In this document: positions 1 through 5,488 of the stretch, in pieces
How positions within the stretch are numbered: the stretch's first letter is position 1
Layout of the letters: every line of letters starts with the position of its first letter
Assembly: GCA_900769875.1 (NCBI GenBank)
Contig: CAAGII010000031.1
Span: 1 to 6,828 of the forward strand
Reading direction: 5' to 3'
DNA length: 6,828 nucleotides
From: Clostridia bacterium
GTDB lineage: Bacteria; Bacillota; Clostridia; Christensenellales; Aristaeellaceae
Notes under the pieces: model-generated
Database searches by the model: none
What the model was told of the DNA's origin: nothing
Seen by the model: only the letters and a program-made list of their open reading frames with translations
Made by a program: the position numbers and the translations under genes

Positions 1-974
1 ACATCGCCGCAGTAGCGTTCGTTGCGCATGACCGTAGCCACACCGTTTGCGGTCCATTTGGTATTGGGCGATCCGTCTCTTCGGCGTCCGCCGGTCTCGC
101 GTTCCAGCTCGGTCAGGGTTTCGGCGATCTCCTGTGTCGTGCTGCCGTTGAGCAGCATGTAGTACATGAGCCGCACCGTCTGAGCCTGTTCCTCGTTGAC
201 GACCAGCTTCTTCCGGTGGATGCCGTTCTCAATCACCTCGATCTTATCGTAGCCCAGCAGCCTGGGCGTCAGAAAGCGCCCGCGGCTGAACCGCCATTCG
301 AGGGAGAGCAGCATGGCCTCGCTCTTCATGTGCGATTCTTCCTCGGCTACCATCGCCAGAACAAACAGGATGATGTTGCTGGTGGAGTCCAGCGTATTGA
401 GGTTTTCCTGCTCAAACAGCACGGCAACGGGCGGGTCCTGCTCCTTCAGCCGGCGTACCCAGCTGATGCAATCGATCAGATTCCGGGCAAAACGGCTGAC
501 CGACTTGGTAACAATCATATCGATTTTGCCCGCCATTGCATCCTTCATCATCCGTTGAAATCCGGGCCTGTGGAGAGTCTCCGTACCACTCAGCCCATTG
601 TCGACATACAAGCCAGCGAACTTCCATTTGGGATTGCTGCGGATCATTTCACGGTAATTCCGCTTCTGAAGCTCAATGGAGATGGTCTGCTCGATGTCAT
701 CCGTGGATACACGGCAGTATGCGGCGACGTTGAGGATACGGTTCTCCTGCGTTCGCTCCGCGCTGGCGATGATCTTGTGGACGCCCGTGCCGTCATAGGT
801 GTCGAGCTCATCCCGCAGAGCGTTCTTGGCGCGCTGACGCTCCGATTCAAAGCCCGCACCCGGCGGCTTCCCGGTCTGAACCGGGCTGTTCTCCTGCAGG
901 GCATTGCGCTGCCCCCTCAGCTCTTCCGCGCGCTTTCTGGCCTTCTCGTAGGCCCTCGGTCGGGTATCAACCAT
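1..974 (-). CDS. Large serine recombinase 1 (C-terminus off the left edge)
   Basis: Site-specific DNA recombinase of the large serine (resolvase/invertase) family. It should cut and rejoin DNA through a serine-DNA covalent intermediate to excise or integrate the element. The 324 visible residues contain the catalytic core starting near residue 81 (VAAYCRVST, nucleophile Ser90, Arg88), the second active-site motif TKSVSRFARN (about 156-165, Arg161 and Arg164), EEESHMKSE at the start of the long helix, and a recombinase domain with LLGYDK and NGVATVMRNERYCGD. The zinc ribbon and coiled coil would lie off the window. The ATG at 974-972 has GGAGGTGAC at 991-983. An in-frame TGA lies four codons upstream and there is no other ATG, GTG or TTG before the catalytic domain, so the start is forced. 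The roughly 80-residue charged N-terminal extension is longer than in the two other recombinases here (27 and 34 residues before the nucleophile). The start codon lies inside the preceding 22-codon ORF, which suggests translational coupling. Confidence 0.95.
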   Translation of the reverse strand, partial: MVDTRPRAYEKARKRAEELRGQRNALQENSPVQTGKPPGAGFESERQRAKNALRDELDTYDGTGVHKIIASAERTQENRILNVAAYCRVSTDDIEQTISIELQKRNYREMIRSNPKWKFAGLYVDNGLSGTETLHRPGFQRMMKDAMAGKIDMIVTKSVSRFARNLIDCISWVRRLKEQDPPVAVLFEQENLNTLDSTSNIILFVLAMVAEEESHMKSEAMLLSLEWRFSRGRFLTPRLLGYDKIEVIENGIHRKKLVVNEEQAQTVRLMYYMLLNGSTTQEIAETLTELERETGGRRRDGSPNTKWTANGVATVMRNERYCGD

Positions 975-1035
975 ACGGCTGTGTCACCTCCGTGGTGAGG
1001 GAACGATCAGCCGCAGCTGTGGCTGCTCTGTGCAT
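967..1035 (-). CDS. 22-residue leader ORF coupled to recombinase 1
   Basis: Short ORF reading MHRAATAAADRS followed by ten more residues ending QPYG. It has a perfect AAAGGAGG Shine-Dalgarno (1049-1042) six bases before its ATG, better than that of most genes in the window. It ends at TGA 969-967, so its last codons contain the recombinase 1 start (TATGGTTGA), and the GGAGGTG site of recombinase 1 lies within it. What is seen is a strong ribosome site and an 8-bp overlap. The inference is a leader peptide whose translation opens or feeds the recombinase 1 start. The peptide has no recognisable domain and may not matter as a protein. Chance occurrence of such a short ORF cannot be excluded. 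Confidence 0.55.
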   Translation of the reverse strand: MHRAATAAADRSLTTEVTQPYG

Positions 1036-1049
1036 GTTCCTCCTCCTTT
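1036..1049 (-). promoter_or_regulatory. Strong Shine-Dalgarno of the leader ORF
   Basis: AAAGGAGG lies on the minus strand at 1049-1042 with a six-base spacer to ATG 1035-1033. It is a full match to the anti-Shine-Dalgarno core and is the main evidence that the 22-codon ORF is translated. Confidence 0.7.
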
Positions 1050-1078
1050 CCGCCTGCAGGGCATGATCCTTACAGGCT

Positions 1079-1117
1079 ATGTGACATGAAACCATACTTA
1101 TGGTTTTATATCAACAT
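1079..1117. repeat. 39-bp imperfect inverted repeat around a CT centre; operator or att candidate
   Basis: The core is a perfect palindrome, AAACCATA (1089-1096), CT (1097-1098), TATGGTTT (1099-1106). Symmetry continues outward: the left arm 1079-1096 matches the right arm 1099-1117 at 16 of 18 positions if one extra base is allowed in the right arm. It overlaps a minus-strand extended -10 sequence and the expected transcription start for the leader/recombinase 1 unit, so a repressor operator is the simplest reading. The length, two-fold symmetry and asymmetric central dinucleotide are also those of large serine recombinase attachment sites, which commonly lie next to the recombinase gene. 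An intact site this far inside the gene cluster argues somewhat against an att junction. Confidence 0.6.
1105..1113 (-). promoter_or_regulatory. Extended -10 promoter candidate for leader ORF and recombinase 1
   Basis: The minus strand reads TGATATAAA: an extended -10 TG followed by TATAAA, five of six matches to TATAAT. No good -35 is seen at 16-18 bp. Transcription would start near 1098, the centre of the inverted repeat, so a protein bound there would block it. An alternative reading uses TTGATA (1114-1109) as a -35 with a poor TTTCAT -10 (1091-1086). Confidence 0.5.
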
Positions 1118-1140
1118 CCGTTCGGAGGTAATCGCAAAAT

Positions 1141-1154
1141 AAAGCTGCAGCTTT
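1141..1154. repeat. Short palindrome after the XRE gene, possible weak terminator
   Basis: A 14-bp perfect palindrome (AAAGCTGCAGCTTT) lies 17-30 bases past the XRE stop and is followed on the minus strand by ATTTTG. As RNA it could form only a five-pair stem with a four-base loop, so termination would be weak and read-through into the leader and recombinase 1 is likely. It may have no function. Confidence 0.25.
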
Positions 1155-1170
1155 CAAGCACGGAACAGCA

Positions 1171-1395
1171 CTACCATTCCGTTTTCTTCAGAACCAGGAG
1201 AAAGGGATCGAGATTCAGGACATAGCAGATCGCGATACCCACCTTCATGCTGCACTGCTCAAACTCCCGGACGCCGTACTCCAGACGCTGGTACTGGCCG
1301 ATGTTGATGCCCGCCAGCGTTGCGACCTGCATCTGGGACATGCCCTGCATTTCCCGCGCCTTTCGAAGGATTTTGCCGATATTCTGCTCCTTCAC
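1171..1395 (-). CDS. XRE-family helix-turn-helix regulator
   Basis: Small DNA-binding protein of 74 residues of the Cro/CI (XRE) type, probably a repressor of promoters in this element. The helix-turn-helix spans roughly residues 19-42: MSQMQVATLAG forms the second helix and turn, and NIGQYQRLEYGVRE the recognition helix. A hydrophobic C-terminal helix (KVGIAICYVLNLDPFLLVL) probably supports dimerisation. The start is chosen as GTG 1395-1393 because GGGGAGGT (1410-1403) stands seven bases before it. An upstream in-frame GTG at 1404 would overlap that ribosome site and add only three residues. It is the first gene of the leftward unit and lies 135 bp before the leader ORF and recombinase 1. 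Its own promoter region carries an inverted repeat, which suits autoregulation, but no binding is proved. Confidence 0.88.
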   Translation of the reverse strand: MKEQNIGKILRKAREMQGMSQMQVATLAGINIGQYQRLEYGVREFEQCSMKVGIAICYVLNLDPFLLVLKKTEW

Positions 1396-1402
1396 TTCCG
1401 CC

Positions 1403-1410
1403 ACCTCCCC
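1403..1410 (-). promoter_or_regulatory. Ribosome site that decides the XRE start
   Basis: GGGGAGGT on the minus strand lies seven bases before GTG 1395. The alternative GTG at 1404-1402 overlaps the site itself, so it would have no usable Shine-Dalgarno. Confidence 0.6.
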
Positions 1411-1414
1411 ATGG

Positions 1415-1444
1415 ATTACTCACTCTGAATCCGGAAAAAGTCAA
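1415..1444 (-). promoter_or_regulatory. Promoter-like block driving the XRE gene
   Basis: On the minus strand TTGACT (1444-1439, five of six to the -35 consensus) is followed after 18 bp by AGTAAT (1420-1415, four of six to -10). The 30-bp block matches a block upstream of recombinase 2 at 23 of 30 positions, with identical ends TTGACTTT and GAGTGAGTAAT. The predicted start near 1408 leaves a very short leader that still keeps GGAGG. Conservation of GAGTGAGTAAT could also mean a shared operator rather than a -10. Confidence 0.6.
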
Positions 1445-1452
1445 GCGGATTC
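1427..1452. repeat. Inverted repeat over the XRE promoter, operator candidate
   Basis: GAATCCG (1427-1433) and CGGATTC (1446-1452) form a perfect 7-bp inverted repeat with a 12-bp spacer. The half-site centres are 19 bp apart, nearly two helical turns. The repeat spans the -35 hexamer of the XRE promoter block, so a dimer or pair of dimers bound here could repress it. The block before recombinase 2 has no such repeat. Confidence 0.45.
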
Positions 1453-1534
1453 TGCGCGTTTTCGTTCAGCCGGGAACGCTGTCTTCCAAAGAAAGTGAGG
1501 GGCATGGCTCCATCCCGGTGCGGAGGGTACGGAA

Positions 1535-2002
1535 ATGACGCAGGAAGAAAAACGCCGGATCGGCGAATTGCGCGCTGCAGGCTGCAGCTACATCAGGATC
1601 GCGGCGGAGCTGAACATATCGGTCAACAGCATCAAGTCCTATTGCCGCAGGCATAGCCTTGGCGCAGGCATGATCCGGCAGGAAGCACAGGCGGTACAGG
1701 AAACACACGCCCTGCCGGACTCGTTCGACCCGGTTTCGCAGAAGGTCACCCCGTGTGATCAATGCGGCAGCCCGGTTCATCAGATTGCCGGCCGCAAGCA
1801 CCGCCGCTTCTGCTCGGAACCCTGCAGGCTGGCCTGGTGGGCTGCGCATCGCAGTCAGATGAACCGCAAGGCCATGCATCACTTTGTATGCGAGCACTGC
1901 GGTATGCAGTTTTCAAGGTACGGTGTGGCGGATCGCCGCTTCTGTTCGAAATCCTGTGCCGCGCAGGCCCGCAGGCGGAGGGAGGCCGGGCATGACGCAT
2001 GA
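1535..2002 (+). CDS. Helix-turn-helix protein with two zinc knuckles
   Basis: A 155-residue likely DNA-binding regulator. Residues 2-41 (MTQEEKRRIGELRAAGCSYI onward through INSVNS-like turn residues and SIKSYCRRH) form a sigma-70 region 4/resolvase-type helix-turn-helix. They are followed by a linker and two similar cysteine modules: C74-x2-C77 with C93-x3-C97, and C119-x2-C122 with C137-x3-C141. Each is followed by a basic or aromatic stretch (RLAWWAAHR; AAQARRRRE). The modules should each bind one zinc. Such proteins are often labelled sigma-70-like in clostridial elements, but no full sigma factor domains are present. GGAGGG (1522-1527) lies seven bases before the ATG. The gene overlaps the next one by 11 bp, so the two are almost certainly one operon. 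It probably regulates the recombinase promoters; that role is inferred from position. Confidence 0.88.
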   Translation: MTQEEKRRIGELRAAGCSYIRIAAELNISVNSIKSYCRRHSLGAGMIRQEAQAVQETHALPDSFDPVSQKVTPCDQCGSPVHQIAGRKHRRFCSEPCRLAWWAAHRSQMNRKAMHHFVCEHCGMQFSRYGVADRRFCSKSCAAQARRRREAGHDA

Positions 2003-2153
2003 AACGCTGATGAACGAAAAGCGGTATCTTGCCTGCCTGCGCCTGATCAGACACATGCGGAAGGAAGGCCTGCTGAGCGCATCCGAGTACACGCAGGCCC
2101 GTCGGCTGCTCATCGAACGGTACCGGCCGAAAATATCGGTTTTATTTGAATAA
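1992..2153 (+). CDS. SHOCT-like small protein
   Basis: A 53-residue protein with a C-terminal stretch KRYLACLRLIRHMRKEGLLS then ASEYTQARRLLIERYRP. This has the SHOCT-type pattern of two short helices around a glycine-leucine-(I/L) turn and an E/D-Y motif. SHOCT modules are small oligomerisation or interaction elements with no catalytic role. The GGAGGGAGG site (1977-1986) lies just before ATG 1992. The start lies within the end of the preceding gene, suggesting coupled translation. A later in-frame ATG at 2010 has no ribosome site. It sits immediately before the recombinase 2 promoter. I recall similar small proteins beside recombinase genes of clostridial elements; its exact job is unknown. 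Confidence 0.8.
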   Translation: MTHETLMNEKRYLACLRLIRHMRKEGLLSASEYTQARRLLIERYRPKISVLFE

Positions 2154-2168
2154 TCGCCCCTGTATGAC

Positions 2169-2198
2169 TTGACTTTCTTCCTGTTTGGAGTGAGTAAT
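2169..2198 (+). promoter_or_regulatory. Promoter-like block driving recombinases 2 and 3
   Basis: TTGACT (2169-2174) and AGTAAT (2193-2198) are separated by 18 bp. The block is the inverted counterpart of the one before the XRE gene (23 of 30 identical). A start near 2205 would fall directly before the AAAGGAGG ribosome site (2206-2213). It fills the 69-bp gap between the SHOCT-like gene and recombinase 2. The shared sequence implies shared control with the XRE gene. Confidence 0.65.
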
Positions 2199-2222
2199 GT
2201 CACCGAAAGGAGGAGGCGTCCC

Positions 2223-3782
2223 ATGGCAAAAACCATACGCAAAATCGAGAGACAGGCAGCCCCCGCGATCGCCCCCAGGCGCGTCGCCGCCTACGCCCGC
2301 GTCTCCGTCCCGACGGAACGGCTGCTGCATTCGCTGGATGAGCAGATCAGCTATTACAGCGCGCTCATCCAGAATACACCGGGCTGGGAGTATGCAGGGG
2401 TGTTCGCGGACAGGGGCATCAGCGGCACACAGTCCGCCACCCGTGATCAGTTTCAGAAAATGCTGGCCGAGTGCGAGGCCGGAAACATCGACATTATCCT
2501 GACCAAGAGCCTGTCCCGCTTCGCACGGAATACCGTGGACACGCTGGAGACAGTGCGTCGCCTGCGTTCCCTCGGCATCGAGGTGCGCTTTGAAAAGGAG
2601 GGCATCAACACCCTGGACGAGAGCGGCGAGCTGATGATTACCCTGTTCGCCTCCTTTGCCCAGGAGGAGAGCCGTTCCATCTCCGAAAACTGCAAGTGGG
2701 GCATCCGCAAGCGGTTCCGGAACGGCACCATGGGCGTAGCCAACAAGCATCTCCTCGGCTACCGCTACGACGGCGATCTGCAGCAATACGTCATCATCCC
2801 GGAGGAGGCGGAGATCATTCGGCTGATGTTTGACCTGTTTCTCCGCGGCGCGACCCTGCAGGAAATCTGTGACGAGCTGAACGGGAGGGGCTGCAGGACG
2901 GTGAACGGCAAGCTGTTCCAGGAGGCTACCGTCGCCCAGCTGCTCCAGAACGAGGTCTATGCCGGGGATATGTGCAGGCAGAAGAGCTACATGGCCGATC
3001 CCATTTCCAAGAAGAAGGTGCGGAACAAAGGCGTGCTGCCCAGGTTCTACTATCAGGACTGCCATGAGGGAATCCTTGACCGGGACACCTGGGAAAAGGT
3101 GCAGGCCGAGTATGAGCGGCGCAGGAAACGGCTTCCCCCGACGTACTGCTTTACCCGCATGATCACCTGCGGCATCTGCGGCATGCCTTATACCCGCAGA
3201 TCGCAGCAAAGCTACGGAAGAAAAACAGCCCGCTGGTTCTGCCGGGCGACCAAGGAAAAGGGCATGACCTGCAGCAATGCCATTTTCACCGAGGAGCATC
3301 TGAAAAGGATCTGCGCCGGGGTGCTGGACATGGAAGCCTTTGATGGGAAGGAATTCCTCAATCGTGTCCGGCACATGACGGTAACCCCGGACGGCATTGA
3401 TTTTGATCTGCTCAACGGAAGAACCGTGCACTGGAAGAACCGGCATATTGAGGACTGGCATCATCCCGCCACCAGCACCGACGCCTTTCTCGGAAGAATC
3501 CAATGCGGCTGCTGCGGCGCGGCATACCACCGCGCCAATTCCGCGGGCAAGCTGATCACCTGGTACTGCATGGGCCAGAGACAGAAGTGGGCGGAATGCC
3601 ACAGCAGGAAGTATCCGGATTTCGTTCTCCGGCAGATTGTGGCGGAACTCATGGGCACCGAGGACTTTGACGAAGCCGCGTTTCTTGCGCAGGCAGACCA
3701 CCTCACGGCGGGTCCCGGCGATACCGTAACATTGCATTTCAAGGATGGGAGAGAAGCACAATGGCAAAGAACATTCGAGTGA
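2223..3782 (+). CDS. Large serine recombinase 2 with doubled zinc ribbon
   Basis: A 519-residue large serine recombinase. The catalytic domain begins near residue 20 (RRVAAYARVS, nucleophile Ser28, Arg26) and includes TKSLSRFARN (94-103, Arg99 and Arg102), then EESRSISENCKWGIRKRF on the long helix. The recombinase domain follows (about 175-300, LLGYRYDG, VAQLLQNEVYAGD). The first zinc ribbon is C316-x2-C319 with C340 and C350. Where a coiled coil is usual, there is instead a second zinc ribbon (C428/C430/C431, C449, C459). Each ribbon ends in a strand-rich segment (GIDFDLLNGRTVHW; TVTLHFKDGREAQW). The ATG at 2223 is preceded by AAAGGAGG at 2206-2213. A longer reading from TTG 2169 would start inside the promoter and is rejected. 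Its last codons overlap recombinase 3 by 22 bp. It probably acts with recombinase 3, and perhaps recombinase 1, in excision or integration. Confidence 0.96.
   Translation: MAKTIRKIERQAAPAIAPRRVAAYARVSVPTERLLHSLDEQISYYSALIQNTPGWEYAGVFADRGISGTQSATRDQFQKMLAECEAGNIDIILTKSLSRFARNTVDTLETVRRLRSLGIEVRFEKEGINTLDESGELMITLFASFAQEESRSISENCKWGIRKRFRNGTMGVANKHLLGYRYDGDLQQYVIIPEEAEIIRLMFDLFLRGATLQEICDELNGRGCRTVNGKLFQEATVAQLLQNEVYAGDMCRQKSYMADPISKKKVRNKGVLPRFYYQDCHEGILDRDTWEKVQAEYERRRKRLPPTYCFTRMITCGICGMPYTRRSQQSYGRKTARWFCRATKEKGMTCSNAIFTEEHLKRICAGVLDMEAFDGKEFLNRVRHMTVTPDGIDFDLLNGRTVHWKNRHIEDWHHPATSTDAFLGRIQCGCCGAAYHRANSAGKLITWYCMGQRQKWAECHSRKYPDFVLRQIVAELMGTEDFDEAAFLAQADHLTAGPGDTVTLHFKDGREAQWQRTFE
3153..3779 (+). 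repeat. Tandem duplication of a zinc-ribbon module inside recombinase 2
   Basis: Residues about 311-411 and 421-519 of recombinase 2 line up as two copies of a roughly 100-residue unit: CGICGMPY / CGCCGAAY, RWFC / TWYC, a second Cys near MTC / AEC, a helix (LKRICAGVLDMEAFD / LRQIVAELMGTEDFD), then a strand pair ending GRTVHWKNR / GREAQWQRT. The similarity is at protein level and is diverged, so the duplication is old or selected. Confidence 0.75.
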
Positions 3783-5335
3783 TCCCCTCCACCGTTCCGC
3801 TGCATGCGGCCGGGCCGGCGGTCACGGGCGCCAGACGCCGGGTCGCTGCCTACGCCCGCGTTTCCACGGACAAGGACGAGCAGTTCACCAGCTATGAGGC
3901 GCAGATCGATTATTACACCAACTACATCAAGGGACGCCCTGACTGGGAGTTTGTTTCCGTATACTCGGACGAGGGCAAGACCGGCTGCAACACCAGCAGG
4001 CGCGAGGGCTTCAAGCGCATGGTGGACGATGCGCTCGACGGGAAGATCGACCTGATTGTCACCAAGAGTGTCTCCCGCTTTGCCCGCAACACCGTCGACA
4101 GCCTGACCACCATCCGCAAGCTCAAGGACAAGGGCGTCGAGGTTTACTTTGAGAAGGAGAACATCTGGACCTTCGACGGCAAGGGTGAGCTGATGCTGAC
4201 GATCATGTCCTCGCTGGCCCAGGAGGAGAGCCGCAGCATTTCCGAGAACTGCGCCTGGGGTCAGCGCAAGCGCTTTGCCGACGGCAAGGTTTCGGTGCCC
4301 TTCGGCAGATTCCTGGGCTACGACAGGGGGCCGGACGGCAACCTGGTTGTCAACGAAGAACAGGCGAAGGTTGTCCGCCGCATCTACGCAGAGTTCCTGC
4401 GGGGCTACACCCCCTATGCCATCGCCAACCACCTGACCGCCGACGGCATCCCGACGCCCGGCGGCAAGACCGTCTGGGGCAAAGGCGTTGTCCTGAGCAT
4501 TCTGACGAACGAGAAATATAAGGGTGACGCGCTGCTGCAGAAGGTGTTCACGGAGGACTTCATCTCCAAGAAGAAGGTCAAAAACACCGGGCAGGTACCG
4601 CAGTACTATGTGGAGGGCAACCACGAGGCTATCGTCAGCGCGGAGACCTTCGATCTGGTGCAGGAGCAGATCGCCGCCCGAAAGCCCGGCGCGAACCGCT
4701 ACAGCGGCGTTCACCTCTTCTCCGGCATCGTGTACTGCGGGGACTGCGGCAGCCTGTACGGCTCCAAGGTCTGGCACGCCACCGACAAGTACCGGAAGGT
4801 GGTCTGGCAATGCAACCACAAGTATGAAGGCGCCATCTGCCGTTCGCCGCATATGACCGAGGCGGAGCTGGAAGCCGTTGTGGTCAAAGCCATGGGCAGG
4901 CTGAGCGATGACCGAGAGGAGATCATCCGCACGGCGGAGATGCTGCGCGCCACCGTCTATGACACCGCTGCCCTCTGCGCGGAGCAGGAGCAATCCGAGA
5001 CGGAGCTTGCGGAAGCCGCCCGTGAACTGACAGAGGCGATCATGCGAAACGCCAGCGTCGCGCTGGATCAGGCGGAGCACCAGCGCGAGACAGTCCGTCT
5101 GAGCGCACGGTATCAGGAGCTTCAGGACAAAAACGAAGCCCTGAAGCAGGAGATCAGGGAAAAGATCAGCCGGCGCAGACGCGTGGACAGCTTCATCAGG
5201 GAGCTGAAAAACCTGCCGCAGCATGCTGAGCAATTCGACCCCGTGGCCTTCCGCATTCTGGTGGAGCGCATCACGGTGTATGAGGGCAAGCGCGTGGTCG
5301 TCCGGTTCAATGACGGGACGGAGATCGAGGCATAA
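3761..5335 (+). CDS. Large serine recombinase 3
   Basis: A 524-residue large serine recombinase of canonical layout. The catalytic domain has RRRVAAYARVST (nucleophile Ser35, Arg33), TKSVSRFARN (101-110) and EESRSISENCAWGQRKRF. The recombinase domain spans about 180-310 (FLGYDRGPDG, VVLSILTNEKYKGD). A single zinc ribbon has C326-x2-C329, C351 and C360. A long charged coiled coil runs about 380-480, and a strand-rich end closes the protein (ITVYEGKRVVVRFNDGTEIE). The zinc ribbon and coiled coil bind the outer att arms and control synapsis in this family. GGGAGAG (3747-3753) precedes the ATG, which lies within the end of recombinase 2, so translation is probably coupled. Both proteins begin MAK-x-IR, which supports origin by duplication. 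A strong terminator follows 15 bp after the stop. Confidence 0.97.
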   Translation: MAKNIRVIPSTVPLHAAGPAVTGARRRVAAYARVSTDKDEQFTSYEAQIDYYTNYIKGRPDWEFVSVYSDEGKTGCNTSRREGFKRMVDDALDGKIDLIVTKSVSRFARNTVDSLTTIRKLKDKGVEVYFEKENIWTFDGKGELMLTIMSSLAQEESRSISENCAWGQRKRFADGKVSVPFGRFLGYDRGPDGNLVVNEEQAKVVRRIYAEFLRGYTPYAIANHLTADGIPTPGGKTVWGKGVVLSILTNEKYKGDALLQKVFTEDFISKKKVKNTGQVPQYYVEGNHEAIVSAETFDLVQEQIAARKPGANRYSGVHLFSGIVYCGDCGSLYGSKVWHATDKYRKVVWQCNHKYEGAICRSPHMTEAELEAVVVKAMGRLSDDREEIIRTAEMLRATVYDTAALCAEQEQSETELAEAARELTEAIMRNASVALDQAEHQRETVRLSARYQELQDKNEALKQEIREKISRRRRVDSFIRELKNLPQHAEQFDPVAFRILVERITVYEGKRVVVRFNDGTEIEA

Positions 5336-5350
5336 TACGTTCGCCTTTTT

Positions 5351-5379
5351 GCAGCAGGTGGAAGCCTGCTGCCTTTTCT
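5351..5379 (+). terminator. Rho-independent terminator after recombinase 3
   Basis: GCAGCAGG (5351-5358), six-base loop TGGAAG, CCTGCTGC (5365-5372): a perfect 8-bp GC-rich stem followed by CTTTTCT. It should end the recombinase 2-3 transcript and separate it from the downstream two-gene unit. Confidence 0.88.
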
Positions 5380-5427
5380 GTCTCATGGACAGATACTCAT
5401 GTTCCTCTTTTGGTTTCGATGCGCCTA

Positions 5428-5436
5428 TGCTATAAT
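5428..5436 (+). promoter_or_regulatory. Extended -10 promoter of the two-gene downstream unit
   Basis: TGCTATAAT combines the extended -10 TG with a perfect TATAAT at 5431-5436. The -35 region is poor (TTTTGG 17 bp upstream), as expected for an extended -10 promoter. Transcription would begin near 5443, about 45 bases before the next ATG. It lies 49 bases past the terminator in an otherwise gene-free 153-bp gap. Confidence 0.75.
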
Positions 5437-5488
5437 ATTCGTGGTACGATTGATATAGTGATTCCTCTTGCCCTGGTGGTGATTTGCA

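Noticed and set aside
216..998. A 260-codon open frame on the plus strand
   Set aside because: Antisense to recombinase 1, whose catalytic motifs are plain on the minus strand.
1884..1991. Longer reading of the SHOCT-like gene from 1884
   Set aside because: It would overlap the second zinc knuckle of the preceding gene over a long stretch. ATG 1992 has a strong GGAGGGAGG site and begins the recognisable part.
1535..2002. Calling the HTH-zinc protein a true sigma factor
   Set aside because: Only a region-4-like helix-turn-helix is present. There is no region 2, and most of the protein is cysteine knuckles.
2169..2222. Upstream TTG start extending recombinase 2 by 18 residues
   Set aside because: The TTG is the -35 hexamer of the promoter block, and a much better ATG with AAAGGAGG lies at 2223.
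2142..3767. A 541-codon open frame on the minus strand
   Set aside because: Antisense shadow of recombinase 2, with no ribosome site and no recognisable domain.
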